Positions 10,869 through 19,956 of a stretch of DNA of 28,046 nucleotides are shown here, in pieces (the stretch's first letter is position 1; each line of letters starts with the position of its first letter). The notes under the pieces are model-generated. The model was not told the DNA's origin. It was given only the letters and a program-made list of their open reading frames with translations, and did no database searches. The translations under genes and the position numbers were made by a program. Source of the DNA: Calocera cornea HHB12733 (taxonomy: Eukaryota > Basidiomycota > Dacrymycetes > Dacrymycetales > Dacrymycetaceae); the NCBI GenBank assembly GCA_001632435.1, contig KV424106.1, positions 18,317 to 46,362 of the forward strand, read 5' to 3'.

Positions 10869-11544
10869 TCTCCATCGCGGTGGCGATAAGCTGGCCGACG
10901 TGGACATCGCCGTTCGCAGAGATGGTGGCGACCTGGGCGATCTCCTCCGAGGTTGTGATCACCCGCTTGTGCTTCTCGAGGTACTCGATCACCTTCTCGA
11001 CCGCCTTCTGACTACCTTTGCGGAGGTCCATGGGGTTGCAGCCGGCTGCGACGTTCTTGACACCCTCGGCGTAGATAGCGCGGGCGAGGACAGTTGCGGT
11101 GGTTGTGCCGTCACCAGCGATCTCGTTGGTCTTGTTCGCGACATCGGTAACGAGACTACGCAGACACGTCAGACAAGGCCGACAGCCGAGTAAGGACAGA
11201 CATACCGAGCACCAAGGTTCTCGAACTTGTCCTTGAGCGTGACAGCCTTCGCGACAGTAACACCATCTGTCCGGGCTGCGTCAGCATTGGAAGGATCTTC
11301 AAAGCATGGACCACTCACCCTTCGTGATCTTGGGGCCACCGAACGACTGCTCGATGATGACGTTCCTGCCCTTAGGGCCGAGGGTGACGCTGACAGCCTT
11401 TGCGAGGATATCGACACCAGCGAGCATGGCGGCCCTGCCCTCGTTCGAGAACCTGACCTCCTTGTGTGCGCCACGAGCGAGAATAGGCTTGGCTGCCTGT
11501 GCACCCTTGCGGAGAACAGCGCGGGATGAGCGGGCTGCGTGCAT
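9656..11544 (-). CDS. hsp60: Mitochondrial chaperonin HSP60
   Basis: Group I chaperonin (GroEL homologue) that folds proteins in the mitochondrial matrix together with HSP10. Four exons: 11544-11319, 11266-11206, 11155-9932, 9881-9656. Introns are 50-52 nt, and the product is 578 residues, the normal length. The N-terminus is rich in Arg and Ala without acids, as in a mitochondrial presequence. The ATP-site GDGTTT begins at residue 110. [10 protein letters not shown] and the chaperonin signature [12 protein letters not shown] are intact. The C-terminus is a run of GGM units ending in GF, the usual tail. The upstream region is shared head to head with HSP10 and carries heat-shock-element-like sites. 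Assignment is certain at family level. Confidence 0.98.
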
Positions 11545-11643
11545 GGTGTCTAGATGGAGTTGACCGAAGGAAAGACGGCGATGAAGAGAAAGCGGGGGAT
11601 GAGGGAGGAGATGGAGCTGGGCGGGGGAAAAGTGGCGGTCGGA

Positions 11644-11653
11644 CGAAATTTCT
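11644..11653. promoter_or_regulatory. Heat-shock-element-like site 1 (HSP60/HSP10)
   Basis: The sequence cGAAatTTCt is a perfect head-to-head nGAAnnTTCn pair. It is followed after one base by another GAA (11654-11656) and then TTC at 11664-11666 within GAACGTGACGTTC, so the site may be an extended but imperfectly spaced element. It lies about 100 nt from the HSP60 ATG and 150 nt from the HSP10 ATG. Confidence 0.6.
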
Positions 11654-11709
11654 GAACGTGACGTTCAAAAGCGGATAGACGGGGAACGTAGTGCGGCGGA
11701 GGCAAAAAA

Positions 11710-11719
11710 GTTCGAGAAC
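11710..11719. promoter_or_regulatory. Heat-shock-element-like site 2 (HSP60/HSP10)
   Basis: gTTCgaGAAc is a perfect tail-to-tail TTCnnGAA pair, a 10-bp palindrome, about 86-96 nt upstream of the HSP10 ATG. With site 1 it makes regulation of both genes by HSF1 likely. This is inferred from sequence only. Confidence 0.55.
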
Positions 11720-11805
11720 GGCAGGGAACGGGCAGCGTCAGCACCCAAAAAGCCGGCTACCCTCGACCCTTCGCTCGTTGACCTCAAAAAGTACAACTAG
11801 AACAA

Positions 11806-12283
11806 ATGGTACGCGCCTCTGTGTTATAGGTGTTTGGGGTAATGTGCTAACCCGCCACAGGCATCCCAGGTCACCTTCAAGTCCATCAAGGCTGTCGTGC
11901 CCCTCCTCGACCGTGTCCTCGTTCACCGGTTAAAGCGCGAGACCGTGCGTCCGTTCCTACGTGTCACCGTACTTGTACTCATTTCCAAATCGTAGAAAAC
12001 CGCATCGGGCATCTTCCTGCCCACCTCGGCGACTGAGTCCCCTCTCCCCGAGGCGACCGTCATCGCCGTCGGCCCTGGTGCAATCAACAAGGAGGGCTCG
12101 GTCATTCCATGCCAGGTGAAGGCTGGTGACCGGGTTCTGCTCCCCGGCTGGGGTGGCAACTCGATCAAGGTTGGCGAAGACGTGCGTGCTACAACCTCCT
12201 TACATGGAAGCCCGTGCTTACCCTCTCTGCAGGAGTACCATCTGTTCAAGGACTCGGAGATCCTCGCCAAGATCCAGGAGTAG
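11806..12283 (+). CDS. hsp10: Mitochondrial co-chaperonin HSP10
   Basis: GroES homologue, the heptameric lid of HSP60 in the mitochondrial matrix. Exons: 11806-11808 (the ATG alone), 11861-11944, 11996-12181, 12233-12283. Introns are 51-52 nt, and the product is 107 residues, matching the family. The sequence shows the PLLDRVLVHR start of the fold, the mobile loop ETKTASGIFLP, VIAVGPG, and LLPGWGGNSIKV near the end. The start choice is forced: the upstream flank holds no other in-frame ATG that leads into the conserved second exon, and GTACGC follows the ATG directly as a donor. The first exon therefore codes for one residue only. Confidence 0.96.
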
Positions 12284-12433
12284 ACCGGGCCTAGCCCCGC
12301 ATCTCTTGTATCGCATACCGGTGACTTCGCACGCCTTTTGGGTCTTATCATCTCTTAATCATTAGCATGTACCGCACACCGCTCAGCAATGAAAACCCCG
12401 TAATCCTATGGTACCGCAACTGCATGTGTGTGG

Positions 12434-15027
12434 CTAGATGTCGTCACTAGGAATGATATCGAACACGTCGCTCTTCCAACCGTCCTCGGCCTCTTCTTCT
12501 TGTGTCTCCTCTGCGGCGACTTCTAGCATGCTCTGAACATCCAGCTTGTCGACCGCTTCGACTGCGTCCCGCGTAATCGATCGCGCTTCGTCAATGTTGT
12601 ACTCGAGATCGTCCACCTGCCCCTGCACGTCCTCCTCGACCATAGCCACCCTTCTGGCGACGCTCGAGCGACCCCATTTTGAAGGCGGCCCTCCAACACC
12701 TGGGAGGATTTGCTCTGCTCCCATGGCAATAGCTGTGTCTCCCTCTTCGTTCCTCTTGATGAACCCCCTGCCCGAGAATTCGACCCCGTCGAGAATGCTC
12801 TTCTTGTCGGACTCACTGTCGGGTTCAGCTTGCGGCACATCCCCTGGTTTGCCGATGACGACCGCATTCGTCGCCGCTTCCTGGGACTCCATACCCAAAT
12901 CCTCCCATTCCTTCTTGCGCTGCTGGTACACCCAGATCGCCTGATCCAGCTGCGTCAAACCGTACTTAATATACTGCTGCAGGACGAGCTTGATTCCGAG
13001 CTTAAGCGCTGCTCGCATCACGGGCCGGAGCAGCCACATGACCCAGGGATACTTGCTGCCCCGCAAATTGAAGTCAAGCTGATCCACGCGAACTACGACG
13101 TTCTCGACCGTGAAGATACCGGTGGGTAGGTCGGCTGGGAATCGGATCTCGGCATCCATTCCCACGCCAGAGCCCAATATAGAGAAGTCGATGATCCCGT
13201 ATTGCTCGCGGAGAGGAGGGAACCACGCGTACTTCTTCAGCGAAACCCAGAACGGTGCATCGTGAAGGTTGATACGCAGGCCGTCAAAGCGTAGGCGCAT
13301 CGTGGAGTCGAAGCGAGTTGGCTCATCGGCTGCGGCAGATACCTCGACATCGTTTGATGTTGTGAAGCCAAAGTGATCGGGCAGGAAGTTCGCGCTCTCA
13401 AAGATCACGTCGTCGAGTACAAACGCAACGTCCGGAGAATCGAGCTCGAAACGCGGCATGGGTATCCGCTTCACCACCCGTGTGACGGCAGGCAGAATAA
13501 CGTCGGTGATATCCCGCCAAACGGCGATTGCGTTCCCTCTTGCGACTCCGGTCAAAACGTAGCCCATTCCGATTGTATCCTGGATTATCTTGCCGATCGC
13601 GCCCGCGAGACCGTTGACTCGCTCGTCTTGGAGGATGCCAACGATGACCTGCTGTAGCTCCACCAGCAGTTTGGCAGCAGCATTCTTCCACTCCGGCTTG
13701 ATTTTGAGCAGTTCTTGGCCTTGTTGATAGATCTCTTGGGTGCGTCTTGCAGCAGCAATGCTCTTCGCGAAGGGACGATCGGTCAGAACGCGTCGCACAT
13801 GCTCATCCAGTTGTTTGAAGTATGCCTTTAGCTCCGGGTCTGCAGTGATCGTTTTCACGGCTTCGTCCAGCGCTTGTGCGAGCGGGTCGAGGGAGCGGTT
13901 CGATAATGCTTCGACAATCAATCTCAGGTGGTGGAGCGCTGATCGTGTATGATCTGTGGGATCAGAGAGAGACACGGAGGCGAGGGTGGATGATGTAGCG
14001 GAGGAGGTTTGAGTGGTGTACTTGTACGCCAGGTCGATGAGAGTGATGAAAGCAGGCTCGAAGGCCGGATCCTCTTGCATACGCTCGACAAGCTGCGGAT
14101 GTCATCAATTTAGGTTCAGGATACGAAGAGAAGCATGCTATTTGCGCACCATTCTGAACCTCTCGACCGCCTGATCCTCTGCATTCTGGGCAATAACCTT
14201 CTTCGCGCGTTCCGGCAGCGTACCATCAGTATCCGAGCCTCCAAGAATCTGCGACACAACCTCTTTCCCCTTCTGCACCTCGTTCTGGAGCCCTCCGGCA
14301 CCTTGTCTCTCTTCTTCTGTCGGTCTTAAGGTTGCTGCGACATTGCCTACGGGCTGGCTGATGCTCTCGGCTGCGTCCGCCAGGATATCCCGGACGACAA
14401 GTAGTGCATCGTTCAACAGAGTGGCGGGCGATGTGGAAATCGCACTGCTAAGAAGTACACGACCAATAACAGCGCCAATTTGTAGTAGGCGATGGTAGTC
14501 TTCCGTCAGTTCGCGTTTTGACGCGGGTGTGCTGACATCTACGGGAAAGGATGGTCACGCAGTTCCGCGGGGATTAGACCTGGGCTTACCAGCTTTTAGG
14601 CCCATATGTGATCGGCGACTATGATACCAGAAGTCCTGGAACTTGTCATCGGCTGGGAACAGATCAGCTGTCATCTACATGGGCATACAGCTCACGCACC
14701 GTTCTTCGCCTCCCCAAACTGCTTCAGCTCGAGCAGCAGTGTCCTCGCATCACCTACTACTCTCCTTCCGCTCTCGCTCAGCGCTTTCCCCGATCTCTTC
14801 GTCCCGTCAGGTGGTTGGTCGACATCCGTCACTTCCCATTTGACTGCCTCCGCGAGCACTTTCGAGACCTGTGCTTGGGAGGGAAGCTTGCCTGCTCCCA
14901 GTGCGCCGAAGCATTTCGCGAGATGGGTTTGTCGCGGTGGGAGGTGAGTGGGGCGTGATGGACCGGGCGGGGCGACCTTAGAGTGCGGGAGTAGGGGAGT
15001 GCGCTCGTCGTCAACTGAGGTGGGCAT
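12434..15027 (-). CDS. HAM1-like protein (HAM1_N/HAM1_C, BPI-like fold)
   Basis: Fungal protein of the HAM1-like family (N-terminal DUF5923 region, C-terminal DUF4449 region). Family members have been linked to hyphal fusion/mating in Cryptococcus and are thought to have lipid-binding tubular folds. Four exons: 15027-14700, 14652-14590, 14538-14150, 14092-12434. Introns are 47-57 nt, and the product is 812 residues. It begins with the typical acidic-plus-TPLLP start. The helical part includes DDKFQDFWYHSRRSHMGLKA, followed by the long beta-rich section with FELDSPDVAFVLDDV and the conserved KKYAWFPPLREQYG segment. After RRKKEWEDLG comes an acidic disordered tail ending DVFDIIPSDDI. No signal peptide or TM segment is visible, so it is probably peripheral on membranes. 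The tail is the most variable part. Confidence 0.85.
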
Positions 15028-15260
15028 CGTTAAGTTGGATGAGGAGGTAGAAGGGCGGGCGTGTGTGCTGCGAGTCCAAGTGTGCGCCGGGGAGAAGGCC
15101 CATCGGATAGGGTCGCGCTACGTCATAGACGCGCTGTGCGCATCGGCGCGTCCCTCTCGGCGCTTAGCTCGGGATCGGGCCTTTCCCGAATACCACCATC
15201 CGGAGAGAGTATGTTGCATGACGCTGAACCGTTCTTACAATCCCACTACAATACTCGATA

Positions 15261-15719
15261 TCACCCATCTACGGTATGGCCGTCTGCTCTCTCCATATCG
15301 CGGACGCTGAAGAAGGCGATTTCGATGGCCGGACTGCGACAGACGGTGCTCGCGTTCGACACCTCGCTCACGCTCCTGCCCGATGCTTGATGCGTGTTCT
15401 TGCCTACCCCGTGGTCAGCGTCTTGCTGAACGACACCTGTAGTGAGCTCCATATGTATCTCTACATCCGCACAGTCAACCCGTTGGTACCGGAGGTTCGT
15501 GCAGAAGCAGAAAATTTGGCGCAAACTCCATCGGTGGAAGAGCACAATCCAAACGAGGATGCCAGCGAGCAGCAGGACTAGAAGGCTGAGGCAGGTGCCT
15601 GGAATCGTTCAGAATTTACTTGGTTATGGGACTAGCAAAGCGACCCACCCATGGCGATCACTGAGATTGGCAACTTGGAGGCATTGAGGGCAACGCTGTC
15701 GCTCCCGAGAGCTGGGTAA
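15261..15719 (-). pseudogene. Type A membrane protein paralogue, 5' end unresolved
   Basis: Two exons are supported, about 15719-15649 and 15598-15261, joined by a 50-nt intron. The phase-1 intron falls just before the TM, as in the intact type A gene at 18793-19516. The encoded segment has an N-glycosylation-like NAS, then a strong TM (LLVLLLAGILVWIVLF). It continues HRWSLRQIFCFCTNLRYQRV, matching the intact copy's W-LRN-LC-----RYRSV after its TM. I could not find a convincing signal-peptide exon upstream; the exon start near 15719 would need a ~38-nt intron. It is either a gene with a missed first exon or a 5'-truncated relic. The tail differs from the intact copy and ends ADGHTVDG. Confidence 0.5.
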
Positions 15720-16264
15720 CTGTCGACTAACCCTCAGAAAAGCACGCCGGTTGACACTGACAGTAAGCATAATCTATGTCTTGGGGACTGACGGGTGCCA
15801 TGATTTGAACTAAAATTGGAAGGGAGAATGACGGCTTTGCCTGACTTGAGAGCCAACGCCCGACATTTTATACTCAGTAGATGCTCGCGGAAATCCATTG
15901 TTGAGTCTAGCGTGAGTGGAAATAGAGGCCATCACATACCGAATCCCCGTTGATGGGGTATACAAATACGATCCCGCTACTGATAAACATCGACGTACAT
16001 AACAATGCCATATCCCCATATCCCGGGCCGAGCGGGTCAGATAATCAGCCGATCCAAGCTCGATGCAAGACACAACCAGCAAAATGCAGTCGGCCCCTGG
16101 CTCCCTATTCCTCCTATCTGATTACTGCTTGCCGTGCAGGAAGACGCCATGCAGGTGACCCGACCTGAATGGGTATAGTGCTACACCAACCGGCTATTGA
16201 TCACCTTCAGGCCCTCTTCAGCCTTCTTCCGTACGCTCACCTCCTCTTCCTTCCTCACAAGGAG
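15720..16264. other. Gene-free spacer within the A/B array
   Basis: No convincing exon. The minus-strand open frame at 15810-16082 has no recognisable features. A missing first exon of the 15.3-kb type A copy would have to lie in this stretch, but I could not identify one with a signal peptide. Confidence 0.4.
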
Positions 16265-16630
16265 TCACTCCTGGAAATGACTGCGTCTTCTATAGCCTTC
16301 TGTCGCACGAACTGTTGCCGAGCCTCCTCGATGAGCAGCCTCCCCAACCGCGTCGAGCCAGGACATAATTTCATAATTCCGCTCCGCCTCCACCAGAAGA
16401 CAGGCCTCAACACTTCGAGCGTAAATTCCTTCGAGCGTCTTCATCACCCCCGGCTCGTCGTCCAGCAGGAACGGAACCGTGTTCGGGCGAAAAAGATTCG
16501 TGCGGCTACCCAGAATGCCGACACCCATGACTATTGCCCGCCGTCGGATCGGCATCATCCCGGATGGACGTACGCGTCTCGGCAGGCGTATGCCGAGTGA
16601 AAGAGCGAAAAAGCCACCAGCCTATGTGTT
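16265..16630 (-). pseudogene. Type B paralogue fragment
   Basis: The minus-strand frame 16530-16265 resembles the C-terminal half of the gene at 17516-18544. The segment FLLDDEPGVMKTLEGIYARS (~16460-16400) followed by an AER matches that gene's NMLKDSPATLQTMEKMFKES followed by an AEK. Upstream, HIGWWLFRSF (~16630-16600) matches its YIGFYAALEL. The two parts are in different frames. They can be joined by a GTACGT...ATAG intron of 43 nt (16573-16531), or a 1-nt frameshift must be assumed. A second frame change seems present near 16360, where RLLIEEARQQF reads on in another frame. No first exon was found. Probably a decaying copy. Confidence 0.45.
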
Positions 16631-17515
16631 GATTATAACGGAACGAGTGCGTCAAAGAAACAGAAACAGAGTCACAGACCATCAGCTCGCGGCACCATCG
16701 TCTGAATGGCCTATACAACACAGCGTGGTTCCTGTCCGTGAGGCTTCCTGTTTGCCTGTGCTCATGGTAGATAGATTGCCTCACCCATATGGGTTGTTCA
16801 ACGAAAGCTGTCACAGTCATTATCAGTGCCATACAAACGGGAAGCCACGATGAACAATGAGCGGACCAGGGAGGCGAGTCAGGCCCTACCTTCACGGTCG
16901 GGCGGTAGAGACATGGTCAAGTTGGCAACTGGGCTGGAGAGAGTCTACATGGCCGTCCGAGAGCAAGAATGGCATAAATAGGGTCCCCAACTTCTTTATG
17001 AGGAAGGCGGGAAATAAGGCGACCGAGAGCCCGCGCGGGCCGGCACGATTGTTAGGGTTGTCAGGGATAACAGAGCGGGGCAGTGAATCAGAACTATTGT
17101 TCCGGCTTTTCATCATTTTCGTGTGATGCTGCCTGCTGTCTATCACCAAGCGTGTTCTGCATCCCGTCCATGTGCCAATGCGGAAGATACTGATGTCCAT
17201 GATTTGGAGCACAGGCTGAAGTCACACGACAATCGGCAGCTGGGTACATTGGTTCGCGGCATACACCCCGCTTCATCAGCTCAGAGCACTGGGAGGAGCG
17301 AGCAAGCTGACCGGAGATAGTAATCACCGCCAGGAGATCCGACTTGCTCGCAGGAGTCATTTGGCACTGCTTGAGCTTGAGCGGCGTAGAGCCAAGGTGG
17401 GCCGCCAGGTCTTGACGTAGGGTGGAGATGCGGGCAGCATAGAACGGTACACTGTGTGTAGGAGTCGTAATACGATTCTCATCATCGCCAGCTCTCTGGA
17501 TATGCACCGCCGTCC
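16631..17515. other. Spacer between array copies, no supported gene
   Basis: A 170-codon minus-strand frame covers 17094-17603. It overlaps the better supported last exon at 17516-17659 in another frame and shows no domain, so I do not call it. The minus-strand frame at 16506-16895 contains a hydrophobic stretch (~16850-16800) that could be part of a missing first exon of the type B fragment. Confidence 0.35.
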
Positions 17516-17720
17516 TCAAACCCCAGCCCCAAGCAGTGCACCAAAAGTTGAAGCGCGACGGCCCATACTGACGATATCCACCGGTGCCATCGGGGAAATG
17601 CACAGTAAATACCTGGCTGGGTCATGCTCGAACTGGTTTGAGCCGCTCTCTAGGGCTCGCTATGAGCTCGCTCAGCACCAGAAACGGAAGAGCAGAATCG
17701 AGCGTGACGCACAACGGGAT
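17442..17720. repeat. Copy 1 of diverged direct duplication
   Basis: Similar to 18720-19000, best over 17442-17570 where long runs of identical bases are visible by eye, with scattered substitutions and small indels. It includes a last exon of the type A gene, its preceding intron, and some 3' flank. Confidence 0.7.
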
Positions 17721-18544
17721 CGGATCTTGCAGCTCCAAGCCTTATGTAGCAAAACCGCAGACCATCTAATGCCGTCTCGACCCTCGCTCTGACTGTGGAC
17801 TGCCCGAGTTCCAAGCTCCGAAGTCGATCTCCGGCTCTTGCGTATGAGTTTTTGGCTCCCCGCTCGTCTCACCCAAAGCTTTGACGGCCTCTATTATCAA
17901 CACCGGTGCTTCCTTCGTCTTTCCCCCACGAGCAGCGACTTTCTCCGCTTTCATCTTCGCGAACAGCTCTTCGCTCTCTTTAAACATCTTCTCCATAGTC
18001 TGGAGTGTAGCTGGGCTGTCCTTTAGCATGTTCGACGTCCCTTTATGCACGGCTGTCGGATACAGAACCACGCCGGCAACGGCGGCGATACCCAGCCTCA
18101 ACCCGGCCCTGAGACGGTTTGGGTATTTGTTCAGAGAGAACAGCTCGAGCGCTGCATAGAACCCAATGTACTGATGCTTGGTTGAGGACGTGCCGGGTAG
18201 AGAAAGAGAGGGAAAAGGCTCACCGAAACGACCGCCGTGCCCCTCGCCGATGGTCGGAAGAGCACCGAGTCCTCCTCTGCTGAGATCGTCCCGTTCCTCA
18301 GATACTTGTTGTACACCGCTCCAGAGTAGATCCTCGTATCATAGGGCAGACCTAGTGCATGCACGGGCTTGTGAGAGCAGTACACAGGAAAGGGCAGCAA
18401 CGTTGCCGACGCACCTGGAATCCAGAACGGGATCGCCGCTCGGGGGCATCCACGAAGCCAGGGCAGGGCGATCCAATCGAGAGATGCGTACGGATGGAAA
18501 GTATCCCGCTGGAGCGATGCTGAGCTGGACGACGTTGACTCCAT
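17516..18544 (-). CDS. Type B hypothetical membrane protein
   Basis: No family recognised. Exons 18544-18224 and 18170 onward are joined by a 53-nt intron. Read to the first stop (17766) this gives 241 residues. Features are a Ser-rich start, a hydrophobic Pro-rich stretch (~35-52), an NGT glycosylation site, YIGFYAALELF, a likely TM (LRLGIAAVAGVVLYPTAV, ~131-148), then a charged helix (EKMFKESEELFAKMKAEK) and an acidic C-terminus. An alternative 3' end is suggested by the duplicated exon at 17659-17516: donor at 17781, a microexon 17725-17713 and an intron 17712-17660 keep the frame and append the GALLGAGV terminus of the type A gene. Which end is used is unresolved. A related fragment lies at 16265-16630. 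Confidence 0.5.
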
Positions 18545-18719
18545 GCTCAGCGATGATCAAGTACCAGTACAATGGACGGGGACGAGGAGTTGGACAAGCG
18601 CGAACCGCGACGCGAATGCCATGGGAAATGGCCCAGCGAGGACCACCCTTGCGCACAAACATGAACTTTACGAAAACCACTACGAGGCTTCTGTATACGC
18701 TACTCCATGGACATGATAG

Positions 18720-19000
18720 AGCGGTACAGTGTGTTCAGGGATCATGATATGACTAGCATTATCGCCAGCTCTCTGGAGATGCACTGCCGTTCTCACACCC
18801 CAGCCCCAAGCAGCGCGCCAACATTGAAGCGCGATGGCCCGTGATGGCGATGGCTCCCATTCTTGCCATCCTCATCTGGGAAAAGTGGATCCTTAGCAGG
18901 GTCATACAAGACATGGTCCGGCTCGCTTTCCTGTGGGCGCTGCCGGCCGATGAGCACGGGAAGTGGAAGGCCAGGAATGAGACTGACGCACAACTGTATC
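18720..19000. repeat. Copy 2 of diverged direct duplication
   Basis: The partner of 17442-17720. It spans the last intron, last exon and 3' flank of the intact type A gene. Donor GTGCGTCA and the GGGGCTGGGGT-TGA stop context are conserved in both. Confidence 0.7.
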
Positions 19001-19516
19001 CTGCGAATCTTCGCTCGAGAGCGACTCCTGCGATCCGAGTCCCGCGTTCAGCGCAGGCCGCGCCGCCTCCTGCACCAGCTCCTCGGAATGAGCCTCCGAA
19101 TGAGGCGGCGATGGTGTCCACTCCGGGACAAATGCTCTGCTTTGCACCTCTTGCAGCGGTGCCCCCTCCTCCGCTTCCACTTCGACGCTTCTGTAGCGTT
19201 TTCCCCGGCTGCATAACAGGTTGCGCCAGGGCAGCTTTCGCCACGGTATGAGCCAGGCGGCGAGAACAGAGAACGCTACTAGGAGGATGTCAGCGCTGAG
19301 CTCATGAAGAGGTAGGCAGGACGTACCGACAGTCAAAGCGATCGCTGCGATTCCGGAGCTGCTTATGGTCTTGTTCGGCGTCGCTCCGCTTGGCTGCCCC
19401 AAGACGCTGAGAAGCAGTATAGTTCAGGTCACGCAGGACGTTGTGCACACTTACCCATTGTCTTGAGCTACTGCAGCGGCTATCCAGACCAGCAGGGACA
19501 GAATTAGTAAGACCAT
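18793..19516 (-). CDS. Type A small type-I membrane protein
   Basis: No known family recognised. Four exons, 19516-19455, 19406-19327, 19278-18992 and 18939-18793, with 48-52-nt introns give 191 residues. The start is a clean signal peptide (MVLLILSLLVWIAAAVA|Q). A short outer segment with the N-glycosylation site NKT (32-34) follows, then one TM (about 39-59), then PWRKLPWRNLLC and GKRYRSVEVEAEEG as a basic-then-acidic cytosolic stretch. The tail is Ser/Glu-rich, and the last exon ends YDPAKDPLFPDEDG...GALLGAGV. If the last intron is retained the tail instead ends ...AGPCLV at 18902. A related copy lies at 15261-15719. The topology suggests a plasma- or endomembrane protein with a signalling or sorting tail; function unknown. 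Confidence 0.62.
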
Positions 19517-19956
19517 GGTCGAGTGCCGAGATGAGGACGGTGGGGGAGAAGACACTCGCGCTTAAAGAACATATGCGCTCCTGCGTGCTAGCATACCTGT
19601 GGAGTCCGGTCACTCGCAGCGAGGCATTATAATCGTAGTCTCTGCTGTACGACCGGGCTTTGCGTTGAAGAGTTCAACGGAACTGTTGGATAGCCAAGCA
19701 AACAAGGAGGGGTGGGTACCAAAGATGTAGCACCGCTCGTCGCGAGTGCGAATAGCCATATCTGGCGCACCCATGTGAAACGTCGTCGTCGTCAACAAAC
19801 ACGCGGTCGGCGACGACGGCCCTTCTGCCGACGCGCCCGTCCCTGACCAACTTTTGCGGACATCGTCACCAGCCAGGCTGAACTACAATCCGTCGTTGAC
19901 GACATCTATCGCGCTGCCACTTGGCTGCTCGAATCGTCGTCTGGCGAGTGGGAAAC
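19517..19956. other. Divergent promoter region, 440 bases
   Basis: It lies between the type A gene (minus) and the methyltransferase gene (plus). No coding exon can be supported and no clear TATA box is visible. Confidence 0.5.

Larger units (their letters stand above)
11545..11805. promoter_or_regulatory. Bidirectional HSP60-HSP10 promoter
   Basis: Only 261 bp separate the two start codons on opposite strands, so both promoters must lie here. There is no obvious TATA box. The segment holds the two heat-shock-element-like palindromes and purine/pyrimidine-rich tracts. Confidence 0.8.

Noticed and set aside
17094..17603. Minus-strand 170-codon open frame
   Set aside because: Overlaps in another frame the duplicated last exon supported by comparison with 18793-18939. 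No signal, domain or splice-supported extension.
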